Source: JAVZLQ01 sp049700035 | GTDB lineage: Archaea > Thermoproteota > Bathyarchaeia > Bathyarchaeales > Bathycorpusculaceae | Assembly (NCBI GenBank): GCA_049700035.1 | Contig: JBNAWC010000005.1 | Span: forward strand, 1-44,572 | Reading direction: 5' to 3' | Length of the DNA stretch: 44,572 bases | Shown: piece after piece, positions 25,765 to 33,531 of the stretch | Position numbering within the stretch: the stretch's first letter is position 1 | Layout of the letters: each line of letters starts with the position of its first letter | Made by a program: the position numbers and the translations under genes | Notes under the pieces: model-generated | Database searches by the model: none | What the model saw: only the letters and a program-made list of their open reading frames with translations | What the model was told of the DNA's origin: nothing

Positions 25765-27495
25765 TTAGCGGGTTTCTTCACGTAACCTTAACAGAATTCC
25801 GTTAATTGTTGTTTGCGCTTTGTTCTTTCTCTGCTGGTAATCAGCCAAGAGCTTTCTGTAGGCTTCAAGCGATAGGGTTCCTTGGTTGTGGCGTGTTTCG
25901 ATGCTTTTTATGTTGGCGTCTGCCTCGTTTATCTCTGTTTCTGCAATTTCAAGTTGCCTCATTAAATCCGCATATAAGCCTCCCGCCTTACGCATTCTTT
26001 CCTTATACTCTGCCAAATTTCTGTCCAAAGTGTTAAGCCGCATCTCAAACGTTCTCCTCTGCACCTTGTAGCGTCTTCTTGGAATCTTTCCCCTGCGAAC
26101 TCTCTCTTCCAAAGCGTCTAATTCAAAAAGTATTTTGCGCTTTTCTTCGTACATCTGCACGAAAGATTTGACGTGTTCTGGGTGCAGTTTTGCAGCTGCC
26201 GCTGCGGCTACAACTTGAACTGGAACCGCAGCCTTTGGTCTTCTCCAAACAACGACGACTGCGCAGCCGACAAGTGCCAAAGCCCAAATCCACAATGTTG
26301 GGCGGAACGCCAGCCACAATGGATTATACTCGTAGCGAATCTGCAAAACCTTTGCTGGTGGAATAATGCTTTCCAAGTAGCTTGCATGGTCCAAATTAAT
26401 CGTTAATGTTTCTTGGAAGACGCTTTTTGATATGTCGCTTCTGCTTGTGGCAAAAGTGTTTTCGAAATTTATTATCCTAGCGCCTTCTGGCAACGTCAAA
26501 GTCAAAGAAGCCCTTTCCATATAGTAGTCCAAGTTTTGGAATAAAAGTGAAGTTGCGTTAAATGTGTTTTCCGCTGAAAAGTAAACTATGCTTGGCAGTG
26601 AATATTTTACGCTAAACCTTCCAGACTCATAACTTCTAATGGGCAAGTCAAAATTAACCTTGTAAAGCCCAGCAGTTTGGTTTGTCCAGCTTGAGCTTAT
26701 GCTTCTTCCAAACTGGTCATAAGCTGTTGGGTTTGAAGCGTTTGGTGGAAGAATAATTGTCACATTGTTCATGTCATAGGGGGCTTTGTTTGTTATGTAG
26801 TAGTTGTCCGAACATTGGATTTCACCAGTCCCGCTTATGGATATTTCACGGTTTAACTCCTTAACGTCTAACATTTGGATTTCGCTGTCTGTTAACTCAA
26901 AAGTGACTTTCGCTGTTGAATGCGTGTAGGATGGCAAGTTTTCCATGTAAAATTCTGTTTTACTGATTGTTTCGCCGTCTTTTGAGATGCTTATGCTTCC
27001 CGCGCTAGGTGGTAGACTAACTTTAACGGTGCAATTTTCAACTTCTTCAATTAGGCTCGGGCACGGTGGAAAATCTAGCGTGTATGTTGTTCCAGACTGA
27101 TTTAGGAGAGTGTTCGATAAAATGAACAAAACTGTAAACTTTTGTGGTGGCGCTTCTGGAAAAGTCACGTTAACTGCGTAGAATCCCGCGAGGTCACCTA
27201 GGGGAACGGCGAGCCTTACTTGAAAAGATGTTGTTTCGTTATAGGCTACGCATTTCTGGACGTATGCACCGTACTTATATGGGAAGCCCACTAGGAGATT
27301 GTTTGGCGGCTGTCCAGAAAATTCGATAGTGTCATTTATTATGACGTAGCCGTTGCGCATTATCCCTATAGTATGGTACACGTTGCTTATGCTAAAGCTG
27401 TTTTGGGCTTTTGCTGTTTTAACTTGAAATGGAAATTGTAAGGCAATAACAATAAAGACCATGAAGGCGAGAGTTGCTAACACGGTTTTCCTCAA
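25765..27495 (-). CDS. Secreted-domain membrane protein with ribophorin I-like architecture
   Basis: This 576-residue protein has a signal peptide (1-30, cleavage likely after AKA), a beta-rich ectodomain (31-392) with nine N-glycosylation sequons (for example N54, N86, N109, N244, N313), one transmembrane helix at about 399-417, and a cytoplasmic lysine/arginine-rich coiled coil at 437-575. Two ectodomain halves each start with a strand-rich module, and SLTLTLPEGA at 330-339 precedes the YEYNPLW segment before the membrane. This order resembles the oligosaccharyltransferase subunit ribophorin I. That is a judgement of layout and short matches, not a search result. It could equally be an unrelated archaeal surface protein. 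Confidence 0.8.
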   Translation of the reverse strand: MRKTVLATLAFMVFIVIALQFPFQVKTAKAQNSFSISNVYHTIGIMRNGYVIINDTIEFSGQPPNNLLVGFPYKYGAYVQKCVAYNETTSFQVRLAVPLGDLAGFYAVNVTFPEAPPQKFTVLFILSNTLLNQSGTTYTLDFPPCPSLIEEVENCTVKVSLPPSAGSISISKDGETISKTEFYMENLPSYTHSTAKVTFELTDSEIQMLDVKELNREISISGTGEIQCSDNYYITNKAPYDMNNVTIILPPNASNPTAYDQFGRSISSSWTNQTAGLYKVNFDLPIRSYESGRFSVKYSLPSIVYFSAENTFNATSLLFQNLDYYMERASLTLTLPEGARIINFENTFATSRSDISKSVFQETLTINLDHASYLESIIPPAKVLQIRYEYNPLWLAFRPTLWIWALALVGCAVVVVWRRPKAAVPVQVVAAAAAAKLHPEHVKSFVQMYEEKRKILFELDALEERVRRGKIPRRRYKVQRRTFEMRLNTLDRNLAEYKERMRKAGGLYADLMRQLEIAETEINEADANIKSIETRHNQGTLSLEAYRKLLADYQQRKNKAQTTINGILLRLREETR

Positions 27496-27676
27496 AGTTT
27501 ATCCTCCATGAACTCGGTTTTTGACTCCCTAATATTTTATTGGCTTATTTATTTACTTTTAGAATACACGCCAAGGTTTCGTATATACTTACCCCTCACT
27601 GCCATGTTTGCAACCGTGTCTTCTACGCGGAATTGTAATAAGGTTCTGCGTCCAAAATCCTTTTGGGACGTTAGCG

Positions 27677-28447
27677 TTGCTTTATGATGCTGTTCAGAGG
27701 CATCTAGCAATCGAAAAGCTAGTTACCCGTTTAAGCTTGGGCGTGTTGGAGAGGAAATATTACCGCATCAGACCAGCAAGATGGTACGGAGGAATCGTAA
27801 CCGCTGACTGTATTGGATGCGGCTTGTTGTGTAATTTCTGCTGGGTTGCAGATGCCGTTATGCTTCATCCAGCAGACGTTGGACGATTTTACGCACCGAG
27901 CAAGGTTGCTGAAGGCTTAGTTACCCTAGCCAAAAAATGCGGCTTGAAACTTTTAAGAATTAGCGGCGGAGAACCAACAATTGGAAAACCTCACCTGCTC
28001 AACCTTCTTGACGCGCTTGAAGGGGAGGGTTACCGTTTCATTCTAGAAACAAACGGCATACTAATAGCACATGATGAGGATTACGCTGAAAATCTAGCAA
28101 AACACAAGTTTATTCACGTAAGAGTTTCTTTAAAAGGCTGCTGCGAAGAAGAGTTTGCAAAGTTGACTGGCGCCAAGCCAGAAGGCTTCACGTTGCAGTT
28201 AAAGGCTTTACAATCGCTTGTGGAAAATGGCGTGAGCTGTCATCCCTCTGTTATGTCCTCTTTCTCAACCAGACAAAATCTCCAAGCATTGACGCGTAGG
28301 CTTGGGCAGATAAGCCCAAACTTGGCTGAAGAATTAGAAATTGAGGAGCTTATTCTCTATCCACACGTGGCGAGGCGCTTGCAAAAATATGGTTTAAAAC
28401 ATTTTAAGGGTTATACACCAGACAAGGTGCCGCCAGAACAAATTTAA
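27677..28447 (+). CDS. Radical SAM protein, unknown function
   Basis: The frame is open from TTG 27608, but the natural-looking start is TTG 27677 (MLYDAVQRHLAIEKLV), giving 256 residues. CGLLCNFCW, a CX3CX2C motif, binds the [4Fe-4S] cluster that cleaves SAM; another cysteine precedes it by three residues (CIGCG). RISGGEPTIG is the SAM-contacting GGEP strand, and FILETNGILI follows. No C-terminal auxiliary-cluster domain is seen. Related archaeal proteins of this type are uncharacterised. A TTATTTATTTAC element at about 27543-27554 may be the promoter. It converges on the small protein gene at 28463-28813. Confidence 0.85.
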   Translation: MLYDAVQRHLAIEKLVTRLSLGVLERKYYRIRPARWYGGIVTADCIGCGLLCNFCWVADAVMLHPADVGRFYAPSKVAEGLVTLAKKCGLKLLRISGGEPTIGKPHLLNLLDALEGEGYRFILETNGILIAHDEDYAENLAKHKFIHVRVSLKGCCEEEFAKLTGAKPEGFTLQLKALQSLVENGVSCHPSVMSSFSTRQNLQALTRRLGQISPNLAEELEIEELILYPHVARRLQKYGLKHFKGYTPDKVPPEQI

Positions 28448-28462
28448 GGGTTTATGCACCGC

Positions 28463-28813
28463 TTATAGTTCGCCATGTTTTAGGTAATAATTTTCTTCCT
28501 TCTTAGGTCCAAAACTTCTTACGCCTTTCGCTTTTAGCTGCCTTCTAAGTTGGGCGGCATAATCCTTCCCTATTTCGCCCCGTTTTTCCATGTAGGCGAT
28601 TATTTCTTCCGCTTGCTCTTCTGTGTCGCATCTGCGGATGAAATCAATCACATCTGGCATGTAATTTGTGAAATTTTTCTTTGAAGAAGCCCTTTTTTCT
28701 CCGTCTTCCGTTTCTGTCCGCACAGAGTTTATTGAAACTTTATTCTCATCCATTTCTAGTTCTTTGGCTAGGTTTGGAAACATTTTCTTGAAAGTTTCTT
28801 TGTCCCACTCCAA
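28463..28813 (-). CDS. Small archaeal protein, DUF2095-like
   Basis: This 116-residue acidic and helical protein begins MEWDKETFKKMFPNLAKEL, which recalls the archaeal DUF2095 family (recalled, not verified). A second helical section, DVIDFIRRCDTEEQAEEII, and AAQLRRQLKAKGVRSFGPK near the end complete it. No enzymatic motif is visible. It lies 81 bases downstream of the nucleotidyltransferase gene on the same strand. Its function is unknown. Confidence 0.72.
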   Translation of the reverse strand: MEWDKETFKKMFPNLAKELEMDENKVSINSVRTETEDGEKRASSKKNFTNYMPDVIDFIRRCDTEEQAEEIIAYMEKRGEIGKDYAAQLRRQLKAKGVRSFGPKKEENYYLKHGEL

Positions 28814-28894
28814 GTTTGCACCTTCAGCTTTTCAGTCATCTTCACAATATACTTTTGGAAATCACTTATTTAATCTCTGCGGGTTGAAACGTGA

Positions 28895-29512
28895 TTAGAA
28901 AGGAACAAAACGTTTCGTCGGATTATCTTTTAACAGTTTTTCAAGTTCTTCCACGTTAAGACCAGTTATGAAGTCGCCGTAAACGTCGCATTTTTCTTTC
29001 CTTAAGCGTTCTTCGGGGCTGCGCACAATAACTTCAATTTCTTCTTTTGTTGGTGATTCAAGGAAAATGTGGAGGGAATCACGTTTTTCCTCTTTCTCCA
29101 TTGCTGTTACTTTTTGCGCGTGAACAATTTTTAAGCCGCTTTTTTCCAAAGTCTTCAGCACCTCTTCTGGTTTGTCGTTGAACACTATTACGTCTACGTC
29201 GCTTTGATGATGGATTGTTCCGCGCCAAACGCTTCCAACAACTATCGGGTGATATTCCGCCAAAAGTTTCATCACTTCAAGGGCTTCTCTGCGCATTTTA
29301 ATTAGGCGCTCTCGTCTGGCTTTTCCCTCATACTCATCGGCTATCTTGTCAAGTTCCACGGCTACTTCAATGTTTGTTGGAAGAAATTTCACGCCGAGCG
29401 CATCTGCAGCCTTAACCTTGGCTTGTTTGTATTCCTTTTCAATGCCGAAATAGATTAGGCTTGCAGCTTCTTTTGCGACTTTCCTGCGCTGCTCTGTACG
29501 ACTCGCTCTCAA
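28895..29512 (-). CDS. Nucleotidyltransferase-domain protein
   Basis: This 205-residue protein contains the pol-beta-type nucleotidyltransferase motif GSVWRGTIHHQSDVDVIVF (residues 92-110), where GS and the two aspartates SDVD bind metal and nucleotide. A helical N-terminal 90 residues precede it. Members act as toxins of HEPN/MNT pairs, tRNA or antibiotic adenylyltransferases; no HEPN partner is adjacent, so a toxin-antitoxin role is not supported. It lies 29 bases downstream of the GT4 gene and may be cotranscribed. Confidence 0.8.
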   Translation of the reverse strand: MRASRTEQRRKVAKEAASLIYFGIEKEYKQAKVKAADALGVKFLPTNIEVAVELDKIADEYEGKARRERLIKMRREALEVMKLLAEYHPIVVGSVWRGTIHHQSDVDVIVFNDKPEEVLKTLEKSGLKIVHAQKVTAMEKEEKRDSLHIFLESPTKEEIEVIVRSPEERLRKEKCDVYGDFITGLNVEELEKLLKDNPTKRFVPF

Positions 29513-29541
29513 CAGTCCACCTAAATCTAAATGGGCGCTTT

Positions 29542-30792
29542 CTAACGCTTTAACACTTGCTCGTAAAGCGCAATGGTTTTTTCAGCAATTTTGTCCCATG
29601 TGAATTCCTCGAGAACTCTTCGTCTGCCATTCTTTCCAAGCCACTTCTTCTTTTCTGGGTTTTCCAAGGCGCTTGTTATTCCCCATGCAATGTCCGCTGG
29701 GTTGCTCGGGTTTATGTGAAAGCCGCATTGCTCTTCGCCGCAGCATGTGACCACTTCTCGCATTCCGCTTACGCCTGCTGCTCCGACGACAACTGGACGT
29801 TCCATACTCATTGCTTCAAGCGCCACTATTCCGAATGGTTCGTATAGGCTTGGGAAAACCGCAACGTCGCATGCCGCGTAATGCAAAATTCGCTCTTCTT
29901 CTGAAATGAATTCAAAGTTAAGTTTGACGGCGTCTTGAAGCCTCATGGTTTTGACGAGGTTTATAAGGTAGTCTTGTAAGTCTCCAACGCCAACGATGAC
30001 AAGTTTCGCTTTTGGAATTTTCTGCAGCACATGTGGCATAGCCATGACAAGCCTATCCACACCCTTGACTCCAACAAGCCTTCCAAGGAAAAGAATCATC
30101 TGCTCATCATCCTTTATTCCATAAGACTCTCTAACTTTCTTGGCTTGGTCAGGGTTTACCGCTTCTGGGTCGTATTTTTGAGGGTCAACGCCGTTGTAGC
30201 AAACTTGGATTTTCTCTTGTGGGAAACCAAGTTTTATGAGCTCATCTTTCATGGCGTAAGAAACAGTTATTATCATGTCAGCTGCTTTTGCACCGTGCAG
30301 TTCAATGTTGCTTACGACTTCTGACCCGTTTCCAAGGGTGCGTCCCTTCTCCGTCGAGTGCACGTGAAAAACGAACGGCAGTCCAACCTCTTTTTTGACT
30401 GTTATGCCGCTTATTGCCGAAAGCCAGTCATGTGCAATAACGATGTCATATTTGAAGTTCTCTTTCCTAATCAGCTCATTAACGAGTTTTGATGCGCTAA
30501 GGTAATTGTAAACGAGAATTTTTGAGAATAAGTGGATGCCCCTACCCCATTTTTTAACGTCCTCAGCAACCACGTCTGGAAGCGAATCAGAAATGTCAAT
30601 GTGCAGTGGACGGTGAATTTCGATTCCGCGCCAAATCTCCCTCGTTGGAAGGCTTCCCTCATCATCGTTCATTGTGAAAACCGTCACGTCATGGTCCATT
30701 AAAACGAATTTCCGCGTGATTTCCGCGGCGTATGTGCCTAAACCTCCAACTATTTTCGGCGGATACTCGTAGACAAGCACAGCCATCTTCAT
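29542..30792 (-). CDS. GT4 family glycosyltransferase (glycogen-synthase-like)
   Basis: This 416-residue retaining glycosyltransferase of the GT-B fold has YEYPPKIVGGLGTYAAEI at the N-terminus, HDWLSAI, FLGRLVGVKGVDRL for donor binding, and the EPFGIVALEAM E-x7-E motif. It resembles archaeal GT4 enzymes for storage or compatible saccharides. I start it at ATG 30792 because GGTGA lies five bases upstream; GTG 30801 and TTG 30804 are alternatives. A wHTH-DUF5752 regulator is transcribed divergently, an arrangement that suggests sugar-responsive control. The acceptor is unknown. Confidence 0.88.
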   Translation of the reverse strand: MKMAVLVYEYPPKIVGGLGTYAAEITRKFVLMDHDVTVFTMNDDEGSLPTREIWRGIEIHRPLHIDISDSLPDVVAEDVKKWGRGIHLFSKILVYNYLSASKLVNELIRKENFKYDIVIAHDWLSAISGITVKKEVGLPFVFHVHSTEKGRTLGNGSEVVSNIELHGAKAADMIITVSYAMKDELIKLGFPQEKIQVCYNGVDPQKYDPEAVNPDQAKKVRESYGIKDDEQMILFLGRLVGVKGVDRLVMAMPHVLQKIPKAKLVIVGVGDLQDYLINLVKTMRLQDAVKLNFEFISEEERILHYAACDVAVFPSLYEPFGIVALEAMSMERPVVVGAAGVSGMREVVTCCGEEQCGFHINPSNPADIAWGITSALENPEKKKWLGKNGRRRVLEEFTWDKIAEKTIALYEQVLKR

Positions 30793-30922
30793 AGCATTCA
30801 CCAAATTTTTACAACGCTTAGACGGTGCTATTGCTTAATAAAACATCCCTTATTTACGTTTCCTCGCAGCTCATATGCGAAAATCTGAAAAAGGCTATAA
30901 GCACAAGATAATAGAACTATAA

Positions 30923-31501
30923 GTGGTTGCAATGAGCATATCACCAGTTAAAAGGCTGATTCTCGAAACAATGTGGGTTTCAGAAAAACCAGTGAAGGTT
31001 ACTGAAATAACGAAAGAAGTTGGTCTTGACCCTCGTTCAGTGAGAATGCACGTGATGCAGCTTGCACGGATGGGCTACCTAAAAACCATGGAAAATGGAA
31101 GTTACCTCCTAACAGAGAAGGGACGCAAAGCCCTCGGTTTTCCAGAAATAGATCATGGGAAAGCCGCTGAAATTTTGGCTTACTTGCCGCTTGAAAAGTC
31201 TTTCCACTTCTATGTTGATATTGGAAAGCCGCTGGGCATTCATGCTGCAAGCTTAAACGACTTCTGTGATAAGCTCCTAAAGGTTAGCTTGGAATCCATA
31301 GAGTTCCACATGAACCGCGGAGACTTTGAAGCGTGGTTTGCGGGACTTGGCGACGTTGAACTTGCAAGAAAAGTCTTCCTTTTGAAAGAGCAGAAGCTTC
31401 TCGGAGAGGACTTGCGCAAAAGGCTTTACGAAATTGTCAAGAACAGATGCGAGGAGTTAGCTAATATAAGGAAAAGCGAAGCAGAGGCGAAACCCGCCTA
31501 A
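30923..31501 (+). CDS. wHTH regulator with DUF5752 domain
   Basis: This 192-residue protein has an N-terminal winged helix (residues 7-70, VTEITKEVGLDPRSVRMHV), then a DUF5752 domain from about 92: FHFYVDIGKPLGIHAASL, SIEFHMNRGDFEAWF and GDVELARKV. DUF5752 is linked to glycosyltransferase and glycoside hydrolase genes. Here it faces a GT4 gene, so it may sense a carbohydrate and control that gene. CTATAA at 30895-30900 would put initiation near GTG 30923, making a leaderless message; ATG 30932 is the other start. The head-to-head promoter region spans 30805-30922. Confidence 0.83.
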   Translation: MVAMSISPVKRLILETMWVSEKPVKVTEITKEVGLDPRSVRMHVMQLARMGYLKTMENGSYLLTEKGRKALGFPEIDHGKAAEILAYLPLEKSFHFYVDIGKPLGIHAASLNDFCDKLLKVSLESIEFHMNRGDFEAWFAGLGDVELARKVFLLKEQKLLGEDLRKRLYEIVKNRCEELANIRKSEAEAKPA

Positions 31502-31513
31502 ACGCTTACCTCT

Positions 31514-32635
31514 CTATGCTGGTTCAAAGCGTTCCTTAAGTCTATCCAATGTCTGCTGCAGCGTAGTGTACTCCATTTCTTCTGGTCCCAAACGTGCGGG
31601 TTCAAACTCGCCCATGCGCCTAAGCATAGCAGCATACGTTAGAGCCTCGCGCCTAGCCAAGGCGAAAGCTGGGTCATCAAACAAGTCAGCAATCATTGGT
31701 CTACCATTGTCGTCGCATGCAATTTTGCCATTTGAAACCTGAAATCCCAACGCCACCATCCTTGGAGGGCCATCAAAAACCGTGCACTTCGCATCTTTTA
31801 GGCTTACTGGCATTATCGGTCCCCAATGGCTTCCACGCATCCATCCCTCAACAAGGTAACTGTGCAAGAAAGGCGCTAGAATTTCTCCAACAGCTGGAAG
31901 TCCATGCTGCGCACGCACAATCATCACTGGGTCATCTTTTCCAACGTATTTCCCAGCAATCTGCGAAAGTCTGGTTACGCTGCCAACAGCGCATATCAAG
32001 TTGTCCCGCGCCCTCCAAACACGTGAAACCATGTAACGCTGAACCGTACCAATCAAAGCCAACAGCTCGTACATCTCTTCTGGACATTTGAGGACAATTT
32101 TCTTGTTTTCCGCAGTGTCCATAATCTCAAACTTGAAGCCTCCAGCCATGTTTGGGTCAATAACAAGCCCAGCCGTGTTCATGGGGTCCGCGAAAATCCT
32201 GAAAATCGGGTAGTTAAATGAGCCAGCGGATGTTTTGTCCGCGGCGAAGACAACTATGGGGTCTGAGCCTCTTTCTTCAATTTCCATTTCGGCGACGCCT
32301 GGTCCCATTCCGCGTATGTTTCCGCTGAAAGCGTTTTTTAGGAGGTCCTGTCCCGCGCCGTAAAGCTTCAGCTCCAAAGCCTTTTTTGTTGCTTCTTTGA
32401 AGGTTTCAAAGGCTAATTCATGCACTTTGGGGTTTGATTCGCCTCTTTCATGCACCATTAAAAGTTGGATATCATCTCCAACATTAAACACGTAGTGGCT
32501 GTTAATTAATCCCTCTTCTGTTGCTTTCTTAAGGTTTTTTTCAGCTACCGCCAAGAGCGGTTTAGGTGCAACATGATGTCCAGCTAAAGAACCCACGTCG
32601 CATTTAATTAGCGAGATTGTGGTTTTTCTCGGCAT
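31514..32635 (-). CDS. fbp: Fructose-1,6-bisphosphate aldolase/phosphatase
   Basis: This 373-residue enzyme matches the archaeal bifunctional FBPA/P: TTISLIKCDVGSLAGHH at residues 5-21 supplies metal-binding aspartate and histidine, NVGDDIQLLMVHERG follows, and HSYLVEGWMRGSHWGP with DGPPRMVALGFQ completes the known conserved blocks. It condenses DHAP and GAP to FBP and dephosphorylates it to fructose-6-phosphate, committing carbon to gluconeogenesis. TTTTTAAAAA at 32677-32686 is a likely TATA box. The nearby GT4 and DUF5752 genes fit a sugar-storage neighbourhood. It is convergent with the regulator gene. Confidence 0.95.
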   Translation of the reverse strand: MPRKTTISLIKCDVGSLAGHHVAPKPLLAVAEKNLKKATEEGLINSHYVFNVGDDIQLLMVHERGESNPKVHELAFETFKEATKKALELKLYGAGQDLLKNAFSGNIRGMGPGVAEMEIEERGSDPIVVFAADKTSAGSFNYPIFRIFADPMNTAGLVIDPNMAGGFKFEIMDTAENKKIVLKCPEEMYELLALIGTVQRYMVSRVWRARDNLICAVGSVTRLSQIAGKYVGKDDPVMIVRAQHGLPAVGEILAPFLHSYLVEGWMRGSHWGPIMPVSLKDAKCTVFDGPPRMVALGFQVSNGKIACDDNGRPMIADLFDDPAFALARREALTYAAMLRRMGEFEPARLGPEEMEYTTLQQTLDRLKERFEPA

Positions 32636-32758
32636 TTCCTAATCACTTTAACCTCGGTCTAGAGTTAAATTTTAGCTTTTTAAAAATTTCCGAAAGAAAC
32701 CCTAAAGAAGAAACCATGAAATACTCTAAAAGTAAACATTAACTTTGGCGGAGTGCAC

Positions 32759-33259
32759 ATGGAAAAGCTGAGAGTAGTTTCCGTGAAAATCCCAGAAGAA
32801 GTTTACAAGGAAATGCTTATCCGCGTTCCAGAGGGCGAAAGAAGCGATTTCATACGAGATGCCATAATCGAAAAACTGCAAAAAACACCAAAGCCAGACA
32901 AAATTCTGGAGCTTGAAGAAAGGGTTAGCCGCATGGAAAAAGAGTTTTCGGAAGTGAGAAAATACCTTGCAGACTTGGAGCTTTTAACTTACGAAAAGGG
33001 GAAAATAAACCCGCACAACTTCTGCATGAACGAAACAGACCGAAAAATAATTGATTACCTAATACACTACAAAGGCGCAACAACACCAGAATTAGCCGAA
33101 TACCTAAAAACAAACAGGTGGCTAGTGTTAAATAGACTTAAAAGGATAGAGAGACTGTCAAAAAAGCAAATTGGAAAATCCATAATCGAATATTATCCAG
33201 GAGAAAAAATGGGAAAGAAAAAAGCTTGGTGGATAAACGAAGAACTCATTGAAGCATAA
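32759..33259 (+). CDS. RHH (CopG-like) plus winged-helix transcriptional regulator
   Basis: This 166-residue protein joins two DNA-binding modules. Residues 4-38 form a ribbon-helix-helix (VVSVKIPEEVYKEML, ERSDFIRDAIIEKL). A short coiled coil at 45-75 follows, then a winged helix (TDRKIIDYLIHYKGATTPEL, NRWLVLNRLKRIERL). The start is ATG 32759, with GGAG five bases upstream. The RHH domain should dimerise, allowing two-part operators. It is divergent from fbp, so fbp is one possible target. It ends 41 bases before the tRNA gene. Confidence 0.82.
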   Translation: MEKLRVVSVKIPEEVYKEMLIRVPEGERSDFIRDAIIEKLQKTPKPDKILELEERVSRMEKEFSEVRKYLADLELLTYEKGKINPHNFCMNETDRKIIDYLIHYKGATTPELAEYLKTNRWLVLNRLKRIERLSKKQIGKSIIEYYPGEKMGKKKAWWINEELIEA

Positions 33260-33300
33260 TAACATTAATCAAACAAACACACTCTTTATTTCTAAAAAGT

Positions 33301-33403
33301 GGGCCCGTAGCCCAGTATGGATCAAGGCGCCGAACCACAATACACTAAAAGGTGCGCAAGCCTCCGGAGCCGGAGAACAGGGGTTCAAATCCCCTCGGGC
33401 CCG
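33301..33403 (+). tRNA. tRNA-Arg(CCG) with intron at position 29/30
   Basis: Exons 33301-33332 and 33360-33403 join into a 76-nucleotide tRNA. The acceptor stem is seven perfect pairs (GGGCCCG with CGGGCCC, discriminator G). The T arm is AGGGG-TTCAAAT-CCCCT. The D arm has GCC/GGC. After splicing the anticodon stem is CCGGC/GCCGG with loop C-T-CCG-G-A, so the anticodon is CCG, reading CGG arginine codons. No CCA is encoded. A T4 run follows at 33405-33408. The intron lies in the anticodon stem, not at the usual 37/38 site. Confidence 0.93.
33333..33359 (+). other. 27-base tRNA intron with bulge-helix-bulge motif
   Basis: The intron interrupts the anticodon stem after base 29. GCGC at 33327-33330 pairs with GCGC at 33354-33357 as the central four-base helix. 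Three-base bulges CGA (33331-33333) and AAG (33358-33360) hold the cut sites after their second bases. An inner helix ACC (33334-33336) with GGT (33351-33353) completes the motif recognised by archaeal splicing endonuclease. The outer exon helix is weak, so this is a relaxed form. Confidence 0.88.
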
Positions 33404-33531
33404 CTTTTAGTGATTTTGGCCTTAAACAAAGCTGACATTAAAACCTTTAAGGATAATGATGGGGGCGTTTATGGTTTCGGATTGTTAGATAGAATTAATA
33501 AAAATAGGGGGAAATTTTGGTTTTTCAGTGT

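Noticed and set aside
28895..29512. Nucleotidyltransferase as part of a HEPN/MNT toxin-antitoxin pair
   Set aside because: No HEPN gene is adjacent; the neighbours are a glycosyltransferase and a small helical protein.
33259..33531. tRNA as an integration site
   Set aside because: No integrase, no repeat of the tRNA 3' end and no foreign genes follow it.
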